64,000 nt of DNA. Source: Planctomycetota bacterium. Its GTDB lineage: Bacteria; Planctomycetota; UBA1135. A program made the translations under genes and the position numbers. The stretch covers positions 145,988 to 209,987 of the forward strand of contig JASMMA010000003.1 of assembly GCA_030748415.1 (NCBI GenBank), read 5' to 3'. This document shows positions 57,381 through 64,000 of the stretch, piece after piece; the stretch's first letter is position 1, and each line of letters opens with the position of its first letter. Below the pieces are notes generated by a model. The model was not told the DNA's origin and did not search any database. It saw only the letters and a program-made list of their open reading frames with translations.

Positions 57381-58328
57381 ATGTTGAAACACGAACTTTC
57401 TTGGTCTGCGTCTAGGGCGCGGGAATTTGAGCGCTGTAGGCGGGAGAACTGGTACGCGCGATATTTGTCGTGGAACTGGTGGGGGGAGGAACCCCGCGGC
57501 GAAAAGTACAAGGCGATGGTTTTGAAGCAGCTGGGCTCGATACCGGCCTTTGCTGGTACCTGTGTTCATAACGCGCTTGAAAAGTGGTTCCAACACAAGC
57601 AAGCTGGAACGGACATGAGCCAAGAGGAATTGTTTGAAGAGTCGCGCGAACTTTTCCGAGAAGGCTGGCGGGAGTCATCAACAGATGCCTGGAAAACACG
57701 GCCCAACAAGTTGACCCACCTCGAAGAGCACCACTTTGGGTTGGAGGTTTCCAAAGAGCGGACCGATCGCGTTCGCCAACTCTTTGAGATTTGTGCAGAT
57801 AACTTTTTCAACCTACCCGCGCTGGAACCTGTCCGCAAAGCTCACCCAGATACATGGCGTGCCGTTGAAGCTCTCGACTCTTACCAATTTATGGGGGTAA
57901 AAGTGTATGCAGTTCCTGACTTTGCTTACATGTCAGGCGAAGAAACCGTTCACATTTGGGATTGGAAAACGGGTCGCCAGCGCGAAGAGGACAACTTCCA
58001 ACTCCTCACCTACGCCCTTTATGCGTGCGAAAAGTGGGGAATAGAACCAGAGAACATTCGCCTTTACGCCGCCTATCTTGCTGTTGGAGAAGTGAAGGAA
58101 ATACCCGTTACTCTAGAGAAACTTTCCGAAACACAAGACGCGATGTCCAACTCGCTTCGCGAGATGCGCGACATACACTACAACCCGGACGAAGATGAGG
58201 TCGTTATGGAAGATTGGCCGACATCGGGCGCACCTAAAGAATGTCCAAGGTGCAAGTTCCGTGAGATTTGCGAAGGCGCAGACGCTCTAACCAACAACAA
58301 GAGCGAGAGCATCCAACAAAGTTGCTGA
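57381..58328 (+). CDS. PD-(D/E)XK nuclease superfamily protein with C-terminal Cys cluster (Cas4/AddB/RecB-like)
   Basis: LSWSASRAREFERCRRENWYARYL; GTCVHNALEKWF; VYAVPDFAYMSGEETVHIWDWKTGRQREEDNFQLLTYALYA; ECPRCKFREICEGA. Confidence 0.8.
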   Translation: MLKHELSWSASRAREFERCRRENWYARYLSWNWWGEEPRGEKYKAMVLKQLGSIPAFAGTCVHNALEKWFQHKQAGTDMSQEELFEESRELFREGWRESSTDAWKTRPNKLTHLEEHHFGLEVSKERTDRVRQLFEICADNFFNLPALEPVRKAHPDTWRAVEALDSYQFMGVKVYAVPDFAYMSGEETVHIWDWKTGRQREEDNFQLLTYALYACEKWGIEPENIRLYAAYLAVGEVKEIPVTLEKLSETQDAMSNSLREMRDIHYNPDEDEVVMEDWPTSGAPKECPRCKFREICEGADALTNNKSESIQQSC

Positions 58329-59507
58329 ACCGCCGTCGGCGCCATGGAACCAAACCGTTCGTCCGGTTGCACCAGGAGGAACACTGTTCGACATACTTGC
58401 GCTTCCTGATGCGTCGGTTGGGATTGGAATGACAGAAAAGGGTGGGGTTACCATTGCTGGGCCCAAATTACTTCCAAAAGGACCACCGCCCCAAACCGAG
58501 AAAACCACATACGCCACATTGTTTGGAGTGGCATTTGAAATGTTTATTGTGCATGTTTGGCCACCACTAAGGTTGTTTACCACCATTACAGGCTCAGGGG
58601 AGGGGGGGATTTCAACAACCCCACATATATCCGTACCGTTTGAGGTCAATGATGCGTGATGATAGTCGTACCATTTTCCAGCAAATGATTGCCCGGCGCC
58701 GTACATCGCGACATGGTTCTCGCCCAATGGATGAACATTCGTTAGGTTGTTCGGCTGAAAAAAAGCCCAATTTGTGTACACAGGAAGACGACCAAAAGAC
58801 CAAAAAAAAGTGTCTTCAATTGCGGTGTCGTTGAGCCCAATCCAAAGGTCGCAAGCGGCTCCAAAAGAAGAAAAAATCCAATCGTTTTCGGTTGAGTCGT
58901 TGATTTCAGCGAGGTGGCCTCCAAGGGAAATCGCCGCTCCCTCGGCAGCAGTCCAAGTTGAGGCCTCTAAAAGGTGGTAGGTCTGGCCGTTGTTTGGATT
59001 TGAAACTGTGCCCAAAATCCCTGGAGCCGCAGGATAAATAGAGTCTGTTACGGAAACATTGTCAATGGTCCACCGAGAAGAGAATTGACCCGTGTATTCG
59101 AATGCAAACTGCACAGAAGACATTCCCGAAAAAGCAGACACATTAATTGACCACGAACAATTCCCGTCGCCTGCCAAATCTTCACCAAGCCGAGTCCAAG
59201 TAATACCACCATCAAAAGAAACCGAAATGTAATGATGGTCTCGGTAAAGAGAGTACTCATTGTTTTGATCCCAATGAAGCCAAACTTCGGAGGCCGTCGA
59301 AAAATCTAGAGCAGGAGTCGCAAGCAGATTGTCGCTTACAGTCGTGAAATCAGTATGAAATGCAGCATCTCCCATGTAAGTGCCCTTCTCCCAACCGGAG
59401 TTCGCACTGTTTAGCTGCTCATCCCAACCCGCAGGGGGCACCCCAGAAGAAAAATCCTCCTCGAGCCAAACCTGTTGGGGAAGCGCAAGCAAAAGAAGGG
59501 TAAACAT
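58287..59507 (-). CDS. secreted protein with C-type-lectin-like domain (copy A)
   Basis: Signal MFTLLLLALPQQVWL; EDFSSGVPPAGW N-term module; GQTYHLLEASTWTAAEGAAISLGGHLAEINDSTENDWIFSSFGAACDLWIGLND lectin-like; C-term module WFHGADGGSATLLDALALVVG. Confidence 0.8.
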   Translation of the reverse strand: MFTLLLLALPQQVWLEEDFSSGVPPAGWDEQLNSANSGWEKGTYMGDAAFHTDFTTVSDNLLATPALDFSTASEVWLHWDQNNEYSLYRDHHYISVSFDGGITWTRLGEDLAGDGNCSWSINVSAFSGMSSVQFAFEYTGQFSSRWTIDNVSVTDSIYPAAPGILGTVSNPNNGQTYHLLEASTWTAAEGAAISLGGHLAEINDSTENDWIFSSFGAACDLWIGLNDTAIEDTFFWSFGRLPVYTNWAFFQPNNLTNVHPLGENHVAMYGAGQSFAGKWYDYHHASLTSNGTDICGVVEIPPSPEPVMVVNNLSGGQTCTINISNATPNNVAYVVFSVWGGGPFGSNLGPAMVTPPFSVIPIPTDASGSASMSNSVPPGATGRTVWFHGADGGSATLLDALALVVG

Positions 59508-59509
59508 TC

Positions 59510-60775
59510 CTATCCAATCGTTAGCGCGAGCGGGTTTAGCATGAGTCCACTTCCAAAATCGGCGCCATGAAACCAAACAGGCCAACCAGATAATCCGCCA
59601 AGCACGGGTCGCTGCAAAGAGGCTTCACCATTCGAATTCACAGGGAGCGGAATTACGGAATAGGGCGGGCTTACATATCCAGTCCCGAATGCCGTATTAA
59701 TGGGGCCGCCGCCGGCCACAGACCAAACAAAGTAAACAACATTGTTTGGGGTGCAGTGAGTAAAGTCCACCTGAGCGGTTTGACCAGCAGTCAAATTGGA
59801 GACAGTCATCCAGGGGCCTCCGCCTCCGCCACCGCCGATTTCAACAAGTCCGTGGTAACCAGGTGACCAGCTTGCGTTTGCTGCGTCAAACATGTCGTTC
59901 CATTGACCCGCACCATAGATGCTATTTGTTCCATACATGTGAACATATTGTTCACCGCTTGGATCAGTGCCAGTGTTGTTGTCAGGTTGGCCCACGGCCC
60001 AGTTCCAGAACAAAACAGGCTCGCCACTTGCCCAAACATATTGTCCTTCAACGGCAACATCATTCAGGCCAAGCCAAATATCTCGGTTTTGGATTGCCCA
60101 GTACCCAAAAGTACGTTCAATCCAATCGTTTTCAGCCTGACTTCGCACCGTTGCGAGGTGACCACCCATGGCGACGGCGGCGGCTTCGGCATCCGTCCAG
60201 CTACTAGCCTCGAGCAAATGATAAGTGTGGCCGTTGATGGGGCTGACCACCGTTCCAATTACAGCAGGGGGAGGAGGAGTAGAGGAATCGGAAACAACAA
60301 CATCATCAACCGTCCACTCGGAGGCGTAGTCACCAGTGTAATGAAATGCGAGATTTACGCCGTTCGTTCCTGTCCAAGAAGACAAATCCAGTGCTATCGA
60401 ACTTTGTCCATCTCCAGCAGTGTTGTCATCCACTTGGATAAAGGTAAGACCATTATCAACAGAAACCTCAAGGTAATGGTGGTCTCGCCAAGAACTGTAA
60501 GCGACATTTTGTTCACAATAAAACCAGGCAACAGTTGTGGAACTCAAGTCCATTGCAGGGGAAAGCAATGTGTTGTCATTAAAGCCGGTGTAATCATCAT
60601 GAAAGGCCGCGCTTCCATTGAGTGAACCTGTAACCCATCCCGCCGAATTCCCGTTATTGAGTTGTGTCCAGCCCGTGGGCGGAACACCGGAGGAAAAGTC
60701 CTCAGAAAGAAAAACCTGTTGGGGGAGAGAAAGAAGGAAGAGGCCTACAATCATGACCCACCAAGAATAACCCAA
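59510..60775 (-). CDS. secreted protein with C-type-lectin-like domain (copy B, tandem paralogue)
   Basis: Signal WVMIVGLFLLSLPQQVFL; EDFSSGVPPTGW; GHTYHLLEASSWTDAEAAAVAMGGHLATVRSQAENDWIERTFGYWAIQNRDIWLGLNDV; C-term WFHGADFGSGLMLNPLALTIG. Confidence 0.8.
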   Translation of the reverse strand: MGYSWWVMIVGLFLLSLPQQVFLSEDFSSGVPPTGWTQLNNGNSAGWVTGSLNGSAAFHDDYTGFNDNTLLSPAMDLSSTTVAWFYCEQNVAYSSWRDHHYLEVSVDNGLTFIQVDDNTAGDGQSSIALDLSSWTGTNGVNLAFHYTGDYASEWTVDDVVVSDSSTPPPPAVIGTVVSPINGHTYHLLEASSWTDAEAAAVAMGGHLATVRSQAENDWIERTFGYWAIQNRDIWLGLNDVAVEGQYVWASGEPVLFWNWAVGQPDNNTGTDPSGEQYVHMYGTNSIYGAGQWNDMFDAANASWSPGYHGLVEIGGGGGGGPWMTVSNLTAGQTAQVDFTHCTPNNVVYFVWSVAGGGPINTAFGTGYVSPPYSVIPLPVNSNGEASLQRPVLGGLSGWPVWFHGADFGSGLMLNPLALTIG

Positions 60776-60808
60776 AATGGGAAAAGGTGTTGCGAAGCAG
60801 GGAGATGC

Positions 60809-62863
60809 TTATGCCGTTACGGTCTCAAATTCGGGACGCCGCCCCTCAAGCAAAGCTTGCATGCCCTCTAGGGCGTCTTGGTGAAGGAAAACTTCGCGCA
60901 AATGGTCGAGCTCCATGTCCAGTCCGGCTTCAATTTCCATATCCACCGTGGCATTGAGCATGCCTTCTGCGGCAAGCAAAGCGTGATAAGACTTTTGGGA
61001 CATCCGCTTGATGGCCTTTTCAACTTGGGCATCTCCACCGGCGTCCGCGTTGCCACTCATGATTTCACTCACACTGTAATTGGAAAAGAAATCCCAAAGA
61101 GACTGCCAACGAGCGTCGGGGGCAGTGACCGGGGTTGTGCGCCCAGATTGCCGGCCACGAGTTGCGTACTCGGCGCATGTTGAGTCAAGTTCTGCGAAAG
61201 GCACGACAGTGTCGGCCAAACCAATTCCAGCAGCGGTGTTGGCATCTACAATTTGTCCGGTGTAAATCAACCATTTGGCCAATGGAAGACCAACGCGCCG
61301 CGGAAGGCGTTGAGTTCCCCCAAGCCCAGGGATAATTCCAATTCCAGTTTCTGGGAAACCAAAACTAGCCTTAGGCGAACACACGACAAAATCACAAGCG
61401 CCAGAAAGTTCTGCGCCGCCACCCAAACAAAGTCCTTGAACGCGAGCAATTGAAGGTTGGCGTTTGCCACTCATAGTGCGGAAGCAGTCATGGCCGACCC
61501 GCGCGAAGTGATAGATGGGCTCAAAGGTTGAACGCTCAAGATTGTCCACAAAAAACTTAATGTCGGCGCCGGCAACAAAAGCTTTTCCAGTGCCTTGAAG
61601 GACAAGGCCCTCTTTCCCACTTACCCGCGCACGCTCAATTGCAGTCATCAACTGAAGGCCAACCTGTACATTTAAAGCGTTTAAAGAATCTGGACGGTTG
61701 AATTTAACAAGGGCGAGGTTGTTGTTTTCTTCATAGTTCACCATGGAAATATGAATCTTCCGGTCACCGGAGTTCGAAATGAGGTAAGGAATCTCTAAGC
61801 CATATTCGGTAACGGCAGCCTCGGCTAGCGCAGCGGCACGATCCACCCCAACCTTGTTAATCATTTGAAACGGACCCCTTGGCCAACGCAACCCAACACG
61901 CGCCCCGATGTCTGTATCTTCAACCGACCCAACATTTTCGTGAACGAGTTGGGCGGCAACATAGAAAGTGACACCCATTAAACGGTCAGCAACTGCGTTG
62001 TACTTGGACTCATCGGGCTCTCCGGCAAAATCCCAGTCTCCACCCTTTTCGACTTGGTCACAAAGGCCCTTCGCCGGGGCGTAAAAACCATGAAGTGTAT
62101 GGCCAAGAGTGTTTGCGGCATGCATGCTGATGGGAACTCCTGTCACATTCATAAGCTGGAAGGGGCCCATTCCTACACCGAAACATTTTTTCGCAGCCCA
62201 CTCAATCGTGGGAATATCTGCAACACCTTCGTCTAACAAACGAACAGACTCGTTTATCCATGGAACAAAGTAGCGGTTCACCACAAAGCCCGGTGCGTCG
62301 GCGGAACGAATTGGGGTTTTCCCGATAGCTTCTTGAGCCGCCCACGCAGCATCGAAAGCGGCGGGGTCGGTTGTGTCGTGAGCGATTACTTCAACTAACC
62401 GGTTCATTGCTGGATGATAAAAATAATGCAGACCGACGACGCGCTCAGGGTTTGTCGTTACCGAGGCGACATCCTTCACCAAAAAAGAGGAAGTGTTTGT
62501 CCCGAGAATTGCGTTGGGTTTGCAAACCTCGCCCAGGCGCTTAAATACATCACGCTTAACTTCAAGATCTTCAAATACCGCCTCAATCACGATGTCGGAA
62601 TCGGCGAGCTGGCTCCAATCCGCAGTCGGGGTGACATTTCCAAGGATGCGTTCGACCTTTTCCGGCTTGAAAACGCCGCGCTCAACTCCCTTTTGGAGAA
62701 GGGTGCGGATTCGTTCCAGGCCTGCCTGGGCCGCGTCTTCGTTTAGATCTACTAAAAGGACAGGGTGCCCTTCAGTGGCGATTTTTTGGGCGATACCGGA
62801 GCCCATGTTTCCGGCGCCGATTACGGCGTATTGACGAATGTTGTAAGCGCTCATGGTTTTCAA
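60809..62863 (-). CDS. 3-hydroxyacyl-CoA dehydrogenase / enoyl-CoA hydratase fusion (dehydrogenase domain N-terminal)
   Basis: YAVIGAGNMGSGIAQKIATEGHPVLLVD; NTSSFLVKDVASVTTNPERVVGLHYFYHP; C-term ALVKFNRPDSLNALNVQ...GTGKAFVAGADIKFFVDN, GLCLGGGAELSGACDFVV, FGFPETGIGIIPGLGGTQRLPRRVG. Confidence 0.92.
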   Translation of the reverse strand: MKTMSAYNIRQYAVIGAGNMGSGIAQKIATEGHPVLLVDLNEDAAQAGLERIRTLLQKGVERGVFKPEKVERILGNVTPTADWSQLADSDIVIEAVFEDLEVKRDVFKRLGEVCKPNAILGTNTSSFLVKDVASVTTNPERVVGLHYFYHPAMNRLVEVIAHDTTDPAAFDAAWAAQEAIGKTPIRSADAPGFVVNRYFVPWINESVRLLDEGVADIPTIEWAAKKCFGVGMGPFQLMNVTGVPISMHAANTLGHTLHGFYAPAKGLCDQVEKGGDWDFAGEPDESKYNAVADRLMGVTFYVAAQLVHENVGSVEDTDIGARVGLRWPRGPFQMINKVGVDRAAALAEAAVTEYGLEIPYLISNSGDRKIHISMVNYEENNNLALVKFNRPDSLNALNVQVGLQLMTAIERARVSGKEGLVLQGTGKAFVAGADIKFFVDNLERSTFEPIYHFARVGHDCFRTMSGKRQPSIARVQGLCLGGGAELSGACDFVVCSPKASFGFPETGIGIIPGLGGTQRLPRRVGLPLAKWLIYTGQIVDANTAAGIGLADTVVPFAELDSTCAEYATRGRQSGRTTPVTAPDARWQSLWDFFSNYSVSEIMSGNADAGGDAQVEKAIKRMSQKSYHALLAAEGMLNATVDMEIEAGLDMELDHLREVFLHQDALEGMQALLEGRRPEFETVTA

Positions 62864-62947
62864 AGCTGAAAGGGGGAAGAAGGCCTCGTATTCTACCGAT
62901 ATCCCGCCGCCTTACTTGCCGCCGGCTGGACCCCATCTACTTAAACC

Positions 62948-63598
62948 ATGATTCGCCTCAGCCAAGTCCGGAAGACATTCCAGCGCGAAGGAACGGCCCT
63001 GCCAGTCCTTTCGGTGGAGTCGCTCGAAATTACTGCCGGCGAGCGCGTTGCTCTAGTTGGGGCATCTGGTTCAGGAAAGACGACCCTTCTAAATCTTGTC
63101 AGTGGCCTGGTTTTGCCTGACAGCGGAAATGTCGAAATCGATGGCACGGATATTTGCAAACTATCCGAGCATGCCAGGGATAGATTTCGCGCAAAAAACT
63201 GTGGCTGCATGTTTCAATCCTTTCATTTATTGGATGGGTTTAGCGCCCTTGAGAATGTTGAACTCGGCGCATCATTCACTGGCCGAAAAGCAGATCGCGC
63301 CCACGCCCTAGAGCTTCTGGACTCACTTGGGCTTTCCGACCGCGCACACTATTTCCCGGGCCAACTTTCGGTTGGTCAACAGGCTCGAGTTGCGCTCGCT
63401 CGTGCATTAGTGAACCACCCCAAAGTGGTTCTGGCTGATGAGCCCACTGGCGCCTTGGACCCGCAAACAGCCGACGCTATTTTGGGAACGCTCCTCAGGA
63501 TTGCAGACGAAGAGTCCATTACGGTTATTTGCGCAACCCATGACGAGTCGCTTGCAAGTCGCTTGGGTCGGACGATAAGAGTGGAGGACTGGAAATGA
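62948..63598 (+). CDS. ABC transporter ATP-binding protein (LolD/MacB-type)
   Basis: ALVGASGSGKTTLLNLVSGL; LSVGQQARVALARALVNHPKVVLADEPTGALD; CATHD. Confidence 0.92.
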   Translation: MIRLSQVRKTFQREGTALPVLSVESLEITAGERVALVGASGSGKTTLLNLVSGLVLPDSGNVEIDGTDICKLSEHARDRFRAKNCGCMFQSFHLLDGFSALENVELGASFTGRKADRAHALELLDSLGLSDRAHYFPGQLSVGQQARVALARALVNHPKVVLADEPTGALDPQTADAILGTLLRIADEESITVICATHDESLASRLGRTIRVEDWK

Positions 63599-64000
63599 AA
63601 CTTCCAAAAATCGTAGCGCGTAACCTCCGCCGCAGGCCTCTTGCAACGGTTTTAACTTCCCTGTCCGTAGCCCTCGGCGTAGCTTTATTCTCAACGGTTG
63701 GCGCCGTGCGTCGAGCGAGCGAAGAAGGCTTCCAACGCTCGGCTGCGTTATGTGATTTGGTGGTGGGCCCCAAAGGCTCTTCTTTAGAGTTGGTTCTGAA
63801 TTCTCTTTATCACATGGGGCAAAGCCAAGGGAATATTCCGTTTGCGGTTCTTCAAAACCTAAACGCCCGCGCAGGGGTGGAGTGGGCGATACCCACCGCC
63901 GTTGGGGATAGCTATCGTGGATTTCGGATTATTGGTGTGACCGATGAACTCTTTTCAAAAGCTGGACTTACAGTTCAAAAAGGGGACCCCTTTTCATTTT
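63595..64000 (+). CDS. ABC transporter permease (MacB/FtsX-like), truncated by window end
   Basis: ATGA overlap with the ATPase gene; MKLPKIVARNLRRRPLATVLTSLSVALGVALFSTVGAVRRASEEGFQRSAALCDLVVGPKGSSLELVLNSLYHMG...; absent from the ORF track. Confidence 0.85.
   Translation, partial: MKLPKIVARNLRRRPLATVLTSLSVALGVALFSTVGAVRRASEEGFQRSAALCDLVVGPKGSSLELVLNSLYHMGQSQGNIPFAVLQNLNARAGVEWAIPTAVGDSYRGFRIIGVTDELFSKAGLTVQKGDPFSF

Noticed and set aside
59903-60625. 240-aa plus-strand ORF antisense to the lectin-like gene
   Set aside because: Fully overlaps a well-supported CDS on the other strand; no recognisable domain; typical antisense open frame.

Overview
A gene-dense bacterial chromosomal window (~55 CDS) centred on a probable replication-origin region: parB (with an internal parS), parA, dnaA, dnaN, a DciA/DUF721-like gene and gyrB. 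The rest is mostly housekeeping: pyruvate:ferredoxin oxidoreductase genes, rsmB, fmt, trxA, scpA, kdsD-kdsC-lpt genes, tatA, moaB, rnhC, hemW, pyrF, feoAB, rpiA, prfB, purH and a fatty-acid oxidation fusion. Accessory genes include paired sulfatases, paired C-type-lectin-like secreted proteins, and secreted or lipoprotein ORFs. The genome style resembles marine Planctomycetota/PVC relatives (inference only). The strongest signal missed by the ORF track is a thioredoxin/TlpA-like selenoprotein candidate at 56329..57303 (-). It has one in-frame UGA at the first Cys position of the CGPC motif (FWATW-U-GPC), followed by a 9-bp hairpin with a GUU loop, as expected for a bacterial SECIS. Other second-look items: a canonical prfB programmed +1 frameshift (CTT TGA C); a PorG-GltD-PorD triple fusion; an HPr domain fused to an unknown N-terminal region; a GspG-like tail on a large secreted protein; a DHH-like protein with apparently permuted motif order; a tandem palindromic operator-like pair at 52598..52635; and a putative peptidase with HNVGH in place of HExxH. 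No rRNA, tRNA, CRISPR array or transposase was recognised.
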